From the IMG/VR virus record IMGVR_UViG_3300035190_001334, positions 1 through 64,000 of that record: a stretch of DNA of 64,000 bases. One strand, 5' to 3'. Positions 8,695 through 15,842 of this stretch are shown here, in pieces; positions within the stretch are counted from its first letter, which is position 1, and each line of letters starts with the position of its first letter. The notes beneath the pieces are model-generated. The model was not told the DNA's origin. It made no database searches and saw only the letters and a list, made by a program, of their open reading frames with translations. The stretch comes from a virus. The translations under genes were made by a program, and so were the position numbers.

Positions 8695-8935
8695 AGCTAT
8701 ACCCAAACTTGAAATTAAAGACAGAATCAATAACCTAGAATATTTGTCTGCTTTATTCTTTCAATTACAGAGTGAAGGGCAAAATAGCGTTATCTACTCT
8801 ACTCTAGAAGGTGAATATCTTTTAGATGAAACTAGAGTTCGCTTAAAAGAGTTAGGCTACACTGTCAAAAATTCAGGAGTTGTCTACGTTTCTGGCAATC
8901 CTATTTATGAAATAGGTTGGAGTGAAACAACATGA
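8666..8935 (+). CDS. Hypothetical protein, 89 aa
   Basis: ATG 8666 lies inside the previous gene, preceded by GGAGAGACA, a usable Shine-Dalgarno. It is a small alpha/beta protein with RLKELGYTVKNSGVVYVSG and a terminal YEIGWSE, a layout seen in many short phage proteins of unknown role. It ends in an ATGA overlap. Confidence 0.6.
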   Translation: MQILSANAVRAIPKLEIKDRINNLEYLSALFFQLQSEGQNSVIYSTLEGEYLLDETRVRLKELGYTVKNSGVVYVSGNPIYEIGWSETT

Positions 8936-9090
8936 TAGTTTACGCAGTTTGGCGACAACAACGCAGTTACCACTACCCTGAATTAGTTGAAATTTTTCTA
9001 TCTAGACCATCAGCCGAAGCTTATGTAAAAGAGAAAAAAGAAGACTACGACTTAGACCACACTATTCAAGAACGAGAAGCAAAACCATGA
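8932..9090 (+). CDS. Small hypothetical protein, 52 aa
   Basis: Fills the gap between its neighbours, with an ATGA overlap at its start and ATG/TGA overlap with thyA at its end. It begins MIVYAVWRQQRSYHYPELVE, then a helical SRPSAEAYVKEKKEDYD. The pattern 'YAVW......E.F....AEAYV' recalls short phage proteins of unknown function. Confidence 0.6.
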   Translation: MIVYAVWRQQRSYHYPELVEIFLSRPSAEAYVKEKKEDYDLDHTIQEREAKP

Positions 9091-10028
9091 CAACTGCTAA
9101 CTACACTTCCGCCGACCTCACTTACGCTTTTTTACTACAAGATATTCTACGCCTCAACAACGTAGTCGAAACTCGCAACCATTCGTGCTACTGCAATCCA
9201 TTTCTCGATAACGTCACCTTCGACTCCCTACCACTAATTACCGTCCGTAAGACAACTTGGAAACTTGCATTGACTGAGATGGAGTGGTTCATGTCGGGTA
9301 GTCTCAAATGCCCTGAGAAGTTATCTAAGTGGTGGGCTGGTCAACTCGATGAAAATGGCTGTTATGGCGATGGTTACAGTTATCAGTTCAGAAATTCTTC
9401 CTATGGTTTGGATGAGCAAACTGGATATGCAATGGGAAGTCCTCTCGGCAGGTTTGACCAAATCGCTTATATTCTCGACGGTCTAAAAAATCACCAACAC
9501 TCTCGCCGTTTAGTTATGACATCTTGGAATACAGGTGAGATGGCTGAAATCACGAAGACCAACAACAACCCTCAAACTCCGTCCTGCTGCCACAGTACAG
9601 TGCTTCAGTTTTTTGTCGTCAACGGTGAGTTACATATCAAACACTACGCCAGAAGTCAAGATATGTTACTTGGTTTTCAGGCAAATATCGTACAGTACTG
9701 GGCTTTGCTCACTTACTTCGCTTTCCACAGCAATCTAAAAGTTGGCTCACTTACTTGGGTATTTGGTGATGCTCATATCTACAACGAAGAATCTCACATC
9801 AAAGCTGCTAGTGATATTATTCGTTTCGGTTTGTTAGCTGTACGGGTTAGGTCTTCGGGACTCTCTTCTCTCACAACTCCACCCAATCCAGAAATTAAAC
9901 TCAAACTCGTCTACAACTACTCTGGCGAACTTGACGCATTCGGCACACCTCGCTTTGCTGCTGCCGACTTCACTATCGAAGGTGAGATTCCTAAGCCAAC
10001 TGTGTTGACTAAACCCAAATTACTATAA
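9087..10028 (+). CDS. thyA: Thymidylate synthase (ThyA family)
   Basis: 313 residues; makes dTMP from dUMP with methylene-tetrahydrofolate. Visible motifs: the Arg pair HSRRLVMTSWN (~139-149), the catalytic cysteine in PSCCH (~166-169), RSQDMLLGFQANIVQYWAL (~189-207) and GDAHIYN (~227-233). The Asn of QANIVQY, which distinguishes thymidylate synthases from dCMP hydroxymethylases (Asp there), is retained. The N-terminus is slightly divergent from cellular ThyA. Together with nrdAB it supplies dNTPs. Confidence 0.92.
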   Translation: MTTANYTSADLTYAFLLQDILRLNNVVETRNHSCYCNPFLDNVTFDSLPLITVRKTTWKLALTEMEWFMSGSLKCPEKLSKWWAGQLDENGCYGDGYSYQFRNSSYGLDEQTGYAMGSPLGRFDQIAYILDGLKNHQHSRRLVMTSWNTGEMAEITKTNNNPQTPSCCHSTVLQFFVVNGELHIKHYARSQDMLLGFQANIVQYWALLTYFAFHSNLKVGSLTWVFGDAHIYNEESHIKAASDIIRFGLLAVRVRSSGLSSLTTPPNPEIKLKLVYNYSGELDAFGTPRFAAADFTIEGEIPKPTVLTKPKLL

Positions 10029-10034
10029 TCTATT

Positions 10035-10096
10035 CCTTTAGATAGATGAACTACTCCTTTAGATAGTGTTACTTTGAAATGAGTACTCTATCTAAA
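10035..10096. repeat. Direct and inverted repeats of TTTAGATAG after thyA
   Basis: CCTTTAGATAG occurs at 10035-10045 and 10056-10066, exactly 21 bp apart. The inverted form CTATCTAAA lies at 10088-10096 and is followed by TTTT. It may be paired operator sites two helical turns apart, or a long-loop terminator/attenuator. No protein is known to bind here. Confidence 0.55.
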
Positions 10097-10107
10097 TTTT
10101 CATATTT

Positions 10108-10206
10108 ATGGATATATTGGTTTTCCTCATTGCAACTTTCGGTACTGTAGCTGTATGTCCGTTGATTATCTGGCTTGTAGGCACTGACGGGAGCAACAAG
10201 TCTTAA
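10108..10206 (+). CDS. Tiny membrane protein, 32 aa
   Basis: MDILVFLIATFGTVAVCPLI starts a single predicted membrane helix, ending in a short polar GTDGSNKS tail. Its stop overlaps the next gene's start by one base (TAATG), which supports expression. One of six single-helix micro-proteins on this strand. Confidence 0.55.
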   Translation: MDILVFLIATFGTVAVCPLIIWLVGTDGSNKS

Positions 10207-10826
10207 TGGTAAAACATGACATTCGCCTTCGAGTCAGCAGCCTCATTCGACAACTAGACTACCCGCAAATCCGCCTCAAGCGCCTTGACATTGACCTACT
10301 TCGTGCTTGGTGCAACGCAAATTTACCCAAAGCTGTTGAGAAATTTAAACGCGACCGATTCGACCTTAACGAAGCAACGACTTGGGAAGAACTTGCTTGT
10401 TATAACACCATCTTACAAATCTATGGTCGTAAGGTAGCTATATATTTCACTTTCGGGTGGTTAGAGTATCAAGCTGTCAAGGAATTTATTCAGTCTAAGA
10501 AGGGGGCAAAGTTTCGCCAAGACTTTGAGCTTGACCATCATAGCGCTATCTTGCTTTCACCTACAACATTCTTTTCTGCCGAGTCGCTAGACGAATTTTG
10601 GGTGAGCTTCGACCTAAAAAGTGGTAAGGGCTACAACTTCCTCGACTACTCGCACTATAATGATGACGAAGACCTTGACAGCGATGATGAAAAATATCAG
10701 TGGCTTAACGAAGCCCTAGCTGAACAAGAAGACGCAAAAATCAAAAACCCCTACGAGGAAGCCACTCCTCGACGCTCCAGCACACCTCGCAAAACTAAAC
10801 CTAAAAATGCCACTCCTACAAAATAA
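10206..10826 (+). CDS. Hypothetical protein, 206 aa, acidic/basic tail
   Basis: An N-terminal helical basic region (RLRVSSLIRQLDYPQIRLKR) is followed by a globular core, then a very acidic linker (DDEDLDSDDEKYQW) and a Lys/Arg/Thr/Pro tail (TPRRSSTPRKTKPK) that could bind nucleic acid. The family is unknown. The next gene starts inside its last codons in another frame. Confidence 0.65.
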   Translation: MVKHDIRLRVSSLIRQLDYPQIRLKRLDIDLLRAWCNANLPKAVEKFKRDRFDLNEATTWEELACYNTILQIYGRKVAIYFTFGWLEYQAVKEFIQSKKGAKFRQDFELDHHSAILLSPTTFFSAESLDEFWVSFDLKSGKGYNFLDYSHYNDDEDLDSDDEKYQWLNEALAEQEDAKIKNPYEEATPRRSSTPRKTKPKNATPTK

Positions 10827-11229
10827 CAAGCGCTACACACGACCACAACCTCAGCCTCAGCAACAACAAGAATCTGAACCTCAACCTAATACAGTAGTAA
10901 TCGTACTGGAAGCGGAGGAGTCTCATCTTATCAATGCTATTTTAGACATCGAAGAAGCCAAAAGTCGCGAACATGACCTAAGATTGCGCCTCAACGTAGT
11001 TCAACAATCTTTGCAAGCATTCCGTGCCTTGGAAGCCGCGCCAGAACCTGCACAAGAAGCTCCTGTACCTGTTGTCAAGAATGTTCGGAAAGCTGCGACC
11101 AAAGTTCGGGTAACTGAACCGAAAAAAGCGGTAACACCTACCCAAAGAAGTATTGCGCCAGAACCAACTGTGAGTGATACTGAAAATATCAATCTTGTAC
11201 ACGATGACTTTGCAACATTTCCTGAATAA
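10807..11229 (+). CDS. Hypothetical protein, 140 aa, Gln/Pro-rich with coiled coil
   Basis: Overlaps the previous gene by 20 bp. The N-terminus is RPQPQPQQQQESEPQPN. The centre (LEAEESHLINAILDIEEAKS and on) is a likely coiled coil, followed by an Ala/Pro/Lys-rich disordered region. No family recognised. Confidence 0.6.
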   Translation: MPLLQNNKRYTRPQPQPQQQQESEPQPNTVVIVLEAEESHLINAILDIEEAKSREHDLRLRLNVVQQSLQAFRALEAAPEPAQEAPVPVVKNVRKAATKVRVTEPKKAVTPTQRSIAPEPTVSDTENINLVHDDFATFPE

Positions 11230-11232
11230 CTT

Positions 11233-11715
11233 ATGACCAACAGTTTTTATCTTTCTGAACTCATCGGTATTCCTATCCTCGAATCTTTTGCACAGGCAGC
11301 TAAAGACAGAGAGTTGAAGGAGTTGTCTGATTCTTTGTACGCCAAAGCATCTACAGCTAAGCGTGAAGAACTTCTCTCACCTACAGTTGTTTTCGAGAAC
11401 ACCTCAAAGTTAACCAGAGTGAAGTCTAAAAATTCTCAGTATTACGAAGATGCTAAAGAATTTTATGTTTCTCTCGGTATCTTCAAACTTGACACTACTT
11501 CAGCCACTGCCACAATCACAAAAGACAACAAACTTGAACTCACTTGGACTGAACGTGCAGGTAAAGGGAAATTCTCTAGTAAGATTCCTAACTACCTAGT
11601 CGCCACTTCAGCGCCTATATTAAGCTACGAAGGTGGCGTACTTGATATCCGAGTTCCAGTGGAGTCACGAAGCAAGAATGAAACGGTATTTATCGGTAAG
11701 CTTGAATCGAAGTAG
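11233..11715 (+). CDS. Hypothetical protein, 160 aa
   Basis: Starts three bases after the previous stop (MTNSFYLSELIGIP). A helical first half is followed by a beta-rich second half (ATITKDNKLELTWTERAGKG). A terminator follows at 11779, so this is the last gene of the thyA-side transcription unit. Function unknown. Confidence 0.65.
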   Translation: MTNSFYLSELIGIPILESFAQAAKDRELKELSDSLYAKASTAKREELLSPTVVFENTSKLTRVKSKNSQYYEDAKEFYVSLGIFKLDTTSATATITKDNKLELTWTERAGKGKFSSKIPNYLVATSAPILSYEGGVLDIRVPVESRSKNETVFIGKLESK

Positions 11716-11778
11716 TAAAGAATTACGAAGACTAATTCTCCCTATTTTTATTGAAAGGGTAAAGCAACAAATTTATAG

Positions 11779-11805
11779 GGGACGCTGCGGTGTCCCTTTT
11801 CTTTT
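11779..11805 (+). terminator. Rho-independent terminator
   Basis: Stem GGGACGC / GTGTCCC (one G-T pair), loop TGCG, then TTTTCTTTT. It closes the unit ending at 11715. Confidence 0.8.
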
Positions 11806-11821
11806 ACTAAGGAGAAAAATC

Positions 11822-11956
11822 ATGTTTAATTTCGATGAAATCTACAAGTTGATGCTGGAATATCTGCTAATAGTAGTATTGACGATTCTTGGGCTACAAG
11901 TTACACTTCTATTTACACAAACTATTTGGGAACTTTACAATTATGGCAGACCCTAG
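11822..11956 (+). CDS. Small membrane protein, 44 aa
   Basis: Preceded by a strong Shine-Dalgarno (AAGGAG, 7 bases before ATG). MFNFDEIYKLMLEYLLIVV opens into one hydrophobic helix ending near LLFTQTIWEL. First gene after the terminator; overlaps the next gene by 14 bp. Confidence 0.7.
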   Translation: MFNFDEIYKLMLEYLLIVVLTILGLQVTLLFTQTIWELYNYGRP

Positions 11957-12443
11957 ACACTACAGTATTTCAATTCTCGAAAACTTTTCAGATAAGCCGT
12001 TACAGGAAATTGCACTTGCAGTTGCAAAAAAGATTGAGAAAGATATCTCAGAAGATGACTTTACTCTTTGGGATGAAGCTGAAGACTTGGAGTTAGGTGC
12101 TAATTTCTTAACTACTGAAGAGGCTTATACTTGGTATTTTGTGGCTGACGACCTTTTACCGATATTCAAAGATTTTCCAGATACTTGTTTCTGTCTTTCG
12201 GTTAGCGACGGTGAGTGCGGTGGTCAGTACCGTGCCTTGTTCTTCAATGGGAAATATGTAAAACAATACCCTGAAATTCGTTACGAAGAGTTTCGCCCTA
12301 ACGACTTCGAGTACCAAGCTTCAGAGAAAACCCCCTTGGGAAGTGCAGAAAAGAATGTTGAAGAGCCTGACCCTGTAGAAATCGATTTTATTAAGAAGAG
12401 CTGGCAATATTATTTCGGAGAACGCACAAGATGCTTGACCTAG
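11943..12443 (+). CDS. Hypothetical protein, 166 aa
   Basis: ATG 11943 (MADPRHYSISILENF) lies inside the membrane-protein gene; the open frame extends upstream but this start fits best. Acidic, with a region like FVADDLLPIFKDFPDTCFCL followed by a beta hairpin (GGQYRALFFNGKYVKQYPE), similar in style to phage proteins of unknown function that sit next to regulators. Upstream of the macro-domain gene. Confidence 0.6.
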   Translation: MADPRHYSISILENFSDKPLQEIALAVAKKIEKDISEDDFTLWDEAEDLELGANFLTTEEAYTWYFVADDLLPIFKDFPDTCFCLSVSDGECGGQYRALFFNGKYVKQYPEIRYEEFRPNDFEYQASEKTPLGSAEKNVEEPDPVEIDFIKKSWQYYFGERTRCLT

Positions 12444-12550
12444 ATGTGACCATGATTGACCCGACCCAGCCTAGTACCAATATCGAAACAGCAAGTGTGG
12501 CTTCAGCAGACGACCCAGAGACTCATAAAATAATTAGGAGGCTTTTGACT

Positions 12551-13033
12551 ATGCCACAAGTAAATCTGCACTCAATGCCACAAGACGCGAACATTCTCGA
12601 CGTTGACCTCACTAACCCTGAGAACTCCATTTTTATCCCTGTGAACTGCGTAGGAGTGATGGGGAAAGGTTTGGCGCTTGATTTCAAGAAAATGTATCCA
12701 GCAAAATTTGAAATATACCAGACTCATTGTGAGGTAGGGCTTCTAGCTGTCGGTAATCCCAGTATATTGTGCGATTGGGGTTACAAAGGCTCGGTAGTAT
12801 TTTTCCCAACTAAAAACGATTGGCGCAATCCTTCAGAACTTATCTGGATTCGCGAAGGTCTAATTCGTCTTGCTACCCAACCTTCACATACACAATGGCG
12901 CAAACAAACACGTAATATCCATATCCCCAAACTTGGCTGCGGTCTTGGCGGTCTTGATTGGGTTGCCGTGAGGAAAATTATCGAGCAGTTTGCTGCTTGT
13001 ATGCCCGAACACGAAATCTACCTTTATGAATAG
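12551..13033 (+). CDS. DarG-type macro domain protein (candidate DNA ADP-ribosylglycohydrolase)
   Basis: 160 residues, essentially one macro domain. The ADP-ribose loop reads VNCVGVMGKGLALDF (31-45), a middle strand is VVFFPTKNDWR (82-92), and the second loop is LGCGLGGLDW (128-137). These three strings are the hallmark of the DarG branch, whose members remove ADP-ribose from thymine in DNA. I chose ATG 12551 because AGGAGG sits nine bases before it; an in-frame ATG at 12431 would add 40 unrelated residues. No DarT toxin lies beside it, so an anti-DarT (anti-defence) or NAD-metabolite role is inferred. Confidence 0.82.
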   Translation: MPQVNLHSMPQDANILDVDLTNPENSIFIPVNCVGVMGKGLALDFKKMYPAKFEIYQTHCEVGLLAVGNPSILCDWGYKGSVVFFPTKNDWRNPSELIWIREGLIRLATQPSHTQWRKQTRNIHIPKLGCGLGGLDWVAVRKIIEQFAACMPEHEIYLYE

Positions 13034-13035
13034 CG

Positions 13036-13440
13036 ATGCTAGGAAGTCTTCCTAATCCACAAGAATCTAGGATAATCCCTATCCCAGATAAACTAAACAA
13101 ACTTTATATAGATACCCACAACATTCTTCAGCAGTATAAAGATACAACTGCTCCACTACTTGCTAAAGAAATTATAAGGATATCTACTAATTTAGATTTT
13201 GTTTTTGAGAATCTATCTATAGCAGATGAGGAGTCTAAAATTGAACACTGTATTAGGCTTTATGAGTACTACTACAAACTACTTTCTTACTACGACTCAC
13301 TATTTTTGTCTGACGAAGTTGAAAAACATTTAACTGTAGAGGCAGAAAAAGAAAGGCTGCTTACGATAGAACGACAAGCTGAGCGTAAAATACGTAATGC
13401 CCTAGCAGAACAAGAAAAAATACTCTTAGGCTGGTTTTAG
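13036..13440 (+). CDS. Hypothetical helical protein, 134 aa
   Basis: Follows the macro domain by two bases. Almost entirely helical; the last 45 residues (EKHLTVEAEKERLLTIERQA) form a charged coiled coil. Co-expression with the macro domain is likely from spacing; function unknown. Confidence 0.65.
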   Translation: MLGSLPNPQESRIIPIPDKLNKLYIDTHNILQQYKDTTAPLLAKEIIRISTNLDFVFENLSIADEESKIEHCIRLYEYYYKLLSYYDSLFLSDEVEKHLTVEAEKERLLTIERQAERKIRNALAEQEKILLGWF

Positions 13441-13443
13441 TAG

Positions 13444-13472
13444 TTGACAACACATCCCTTTTCTGCAATACT
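13444..13472 (+). promoter_or_regulatory. Promoter with consensus TTGACA
   Basis: TTGACA (13444-13449), a 17-base spacer, then AATACT (13467-13472). The spacer contains a copy of the octamer TTTTCTGC. AAGGAG and the ATG at 13500 follow. Confidence 0.6.
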
Positions 13473-13499
13473 TTTTAGTAATATTTAAGGAGCAAATAG

Positions 13500-13781
13500 A
13501 TGTCACGCACCAAAAAGCACAGAGACTTGTTTTTTCTTCAGTTTCTTCGCAAACTTATCCGTTCTATCGGCAGCCCTTTCACACATCCTCGCGCATCTCG
13601 TTGGGCTAAAGTACGTCGTAGAGTCAGCAGACAGTACGGAGGCTCTAACTTGGGAGACAATCAACGTGTAGACACCAAATATAACTGGACACCATTCAAA
13701 CGTGCAGCTAAGCGAAGTGACCGTCGGCAAGCGCTACAACAAGCACATCAACAACTTGAGGAATACGAGTATGAAAATTAA
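13500..13781 (+). CDS. Small very basic protein, 93 aa
   Basis: Own promoter and a good Shine-Dalgarno (AAGGAG). The first 70 residues are dominated by Arg/Lys (RASRWAKVRRRVSRQYGG), and the end is acidic (QLEEYEYEN). Nucleic-acid or ribosome binding is plausible but not shown by any motif. Overlaps the next start. Confidence 0.6.
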   Translation: MSRTKKHRDLFFLQFLRKLIRSIGSPFTHPRASRWAKVRRRVSRQYGGSNLGDNQRVDTKYNWTPFKRAAKRSDRRQALQQAHQQLEEYEYEN

Positions 13782-13971
13782 ATTACTCCCTTCGTGGGGA
13801 TGCGCCGATATAATTGTCCTATCCATCTTTTCTGTTTATATTACTTTCGTATTCTTTACTATTGATTTTTGGGATTGGAAATGGAAGACTGATAAAGGCG
13901 AAAACTACTACACCATCATGCCGCCCACTTTTTCTGTCACTTTTGATTGGGATAGAATCTATGAAATTTAA
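13771..13971 (+). CDS. Small membrane protein, 66 aa
   Basis: ATG 13771 inside the previous gene. One hydrophobic helix, ADIIVLSIFSVYITFVFFTI, is followed by an aromatic/basic WDWKWKTDKG and a short soluble tail. Overlaps the next gene start by 11 bp. Function unknown. Confidence 0.6.
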   Translation: MKIKLLPSWGCADIIVLSIFSVYITFVFFTIDFWDWKWKTDKGENYYTIMPPTFSVTFDWDRIYEI

Positions 13972-14203
13972 ACTGCCACCAAGATTCAAAATTTTCCACA
14001 ATGTTTCAGAGGACTATTATCTCGTATATCAACGGTTTTACCTCTTTTGGTATATAGCAGAAAGAAGAGATGTTGGTTATGATGCAATGGAAGTAATTCG
14101 TTACGCAACACTTGAAGAAGCTGAAACTTATATCAACCAATTGCTTGAGCATGAAAAACAATCTAAAATTCCCGATGAAATTAAATTAGTAAAAGAACTA
14201 TGA
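13961..14203 (+). CDS. Hypothetical protein, 80 aa
   Basis: ATG 13961 (MKFKLPPRFKIF) in an overlap; the frame continues upstream but would leave this coupling unused. It has an aromatic core (YYLVYQRFYLFWYIAE) then ATLEEAETYINQLLEHE, a layout shared by several short phage proteins of unknown role. ATGA overlap with the RNA ligase gene. Confidence 0.6.
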   Translation: MKFKLPPRFKIFHNVSEDYYLVYQRFYLFWYIAERRDVGYDAMEVIRYATLEEAETYINQLLEHEKQSKIPDEIKLVKEL

Positions 14204-15330
14204 CTAACACCTCTATTGCTCCCGTCGAAATCGTTACAATCTCGCGTATTATCCCTATCTATAAAAATGGCGAAGAAGCCTCTGCTATCCAAGTTGTGAA
14301 CTTCAACTTTGCCAATGGTGATGAATGCGGCTATAACGTCATTTCACAAAAAGGTATCTATCAAGTAGGTTCCAAAGCGGTCTACATTCAACCTGACTAC
14401 TGCTTACCCGACTCTCCTTTGTTCGCAAGCTTCACGGCTCCTAACGGCGACCCCAACAAATCTCGACTTGGCAAGAACAACCGCATTCGAGCGCTCAAAT
14501 TCAACTTCAGCTTCGAGAACAGTTCTGACCCAATATACTCTGTTGGCATCTTACTTAACACAAACGAGCTACCTATCGAGTTACTGGCGACTGAAGACCT
14601 CGCAGCAGCTTTGGGCATCACTAAGTACGAAGAACCAGAGAAAGGCGCTACAGGACTAACTAGAGGCACATTACCTTCTTTTCTGTATTCCACTGATGAA
14701 GTCAACTGCGCGAACCTCAAGTCCCACATTAATCGTGTTCTTGCAAGCGGAGCAGAAGTTGCGTACACTATCAAAGTTGATGGAAGCTCGTTCACTGAGT
14801 ATTTCAAGAAAGATGCTGAAGGAAATTGGTACACAGGTATTTGCTCCCGTTCTCTTGAAAAGAAAATCACTGATGACACTGCTGATAGTTGGGTGAAGTT
14901 GGCTAAATCTTCGGGCTTGTATGAACGTGGCATGGAATACTGCAAGAAGCATAATGTCGAACTCGCTTTTCGTGGAGAAATCTACGGTCAAGGACTTAAA
15001 GGTAGCGGCAACAAGTTGAACCCAGATGCTAATAAAAAACAAGGACTCATTATTTTCGGCATCGATGATTTATCAAGTGGTTTCGCTACTCGCATCCATT
15101 ACGGAGAGCGACACAATCTTGACGATGTTTGTGAAGAGTTGGGAATTAATTATACTTCTGCGGCTGTTTTTCACCCTAAGAATTACGATGAGTTAGTTTC
15201 TATTGCATCTGATATTTTTAAAGATGAAAAAGAATCTGGCTATGTTGTTGAGGGTGTAGTTGTTCGCACCGTTTACTCGAATGATTTGTCCTGTAAGATT
15301 ATGAATCCTGAATATGATGCCAAAAAATAA
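14200..15330 (+). CDS. RNA ligase, Rnl5 / DRB0094-like
   Basis: 376 residues. The N-terminal ~150 residues look like the OB-type module of this family, followed by an adenylyltransferase domain. Motif I is YTIKVDGSSF (~187-196, Lys is the AMP acceptor), motif III-like is AFRGEIYGQG, motif IV is VEGVVVR, and motif V is SCKIMNPEYD near the C-terminus. It would seal nicks in RNA, for example tRNA cut by host defence nucleases; that substrate is inference. Last plus-strand gene of this block; its stop abuts the stop of the opposing adhesin gene. Confidence 0.87.
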   Translation: MTNTSIAPVEIVTISRIIPIYKNGEEASAIQVVNFNFANGDECGYNVISQKGIYQVGSKAVYIQPDYCLPDSPLFASFTAPNGDPNKSRLGKNNRIRALKFNFSFENSSDPIYSVGILLNTNELPIELLATEDLAAALGITKYEEPEKGATGLTRGTLPSFLYSTDEVNCANLKSHINRVLASGAEVAYTIKVDGSSFTEYFKKDAEGNWYTGICSRSLEKKITDDTADSWVKLAKSSGLYERGMEYCKKHNVELAFRGEIYGQGLKGSGNKLNPDANKKQGLIIFGIDDLSSGFATRIHYGERHNLDDVCEELGINYTSAAVFHPKNYDELVSIASDIFKDEKESGYVVEGVVVRTVYSNDLSCKIMNPEYDAKK

Positions 15331-15840
15331 TTAGTAACTCGTAACCGATTTCACGTAAATGAGATTGTTGATACAAACAAACTCAATAACTGCAAAGTTA
15401 CTCGAAAATGCAAACACAGGAAGAGAACCGAATCTGAAGCGTGAGTCCCATCCCGTAATCGTCCAAGCACCACTATTCCTATCCAACAATAAACTACCAG
15501 CACCATTTCTCAGCGTCGTCTGTAGATTAATGGTGCTATTTTGCGTAAAGACCACTCGAACCTGCTCTACGCTCGTAAAATCAGCTACAGTTGTCCCTGA
15601 TGTAGTTGTGACGCTCGTAATTGTGTTTAGTTTGTTCGTGGTATTATTTGACCTGAACCACCGACCAGCACCCGCAGTCGGAGCAAATATCTGCCCTGCG
15701 ACAATAGCATCTGAAGCCGTAGCATCGTATATTAACCAAGACTTGAGTTCGATACAGACTACCGCAAACCCTTGGGGAAGTGTGCTGACATCGAGATTGA
15801 GAACTTCAGTGAACGTAGAAAAAGAAATAGGGTGAGCCAA
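15331..15840 (-). CDS. Structural/adhesin protein with GRWF module, 169 aa
   Basis: Residues ~25-65 form a module FAVVCIELKSWLIYD...GAGRWFR, also found at 35423-36280 and twice in 52085-53683. It is typical of phage tail fibres whose N-terminal repeats end in GRW. The rest is beta-rich (TTSGTTVADFTSVEQVRVVF). The start lies two bases from the stop of the larger adhesin 15843-17615, so the two are co-transcribed. Confidence 0.7.
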   Translation of the reverse strand: MAHPISFSTFTEVLNLDVSTLPQGFAVVCIELKSWLIYDATASDAIVAGQIFAPTAGAGRWFRSNNTTNKLNTITSVTTTSGTTVADFTSVEQVRVVFTQNSTINLQTTLRNGAGSLLLDRNSGAWTITGWDSRFRFGSLPVFAFSSNFAVIEFVCINNLIYVKSVTSY

Positions 15841-15842
15841 AA

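Noticed and set aside
9087-10028. Reading thyA as a dCMP hydroxymethylase making modified cytosine
   Set aside because: The discriminating Asn (QANIVQY) is present, so it is a uridylate-type enzyme; dUMP hydroxymethylase cannot be fully excluded but nothing supports it.
12431-12550. Longer start for the macro-domain protein at ATG 12431
   Set aside because: The extra 40 residues are not part of a macro domain, and AGGAGG is ideally placed for ATG 12551.
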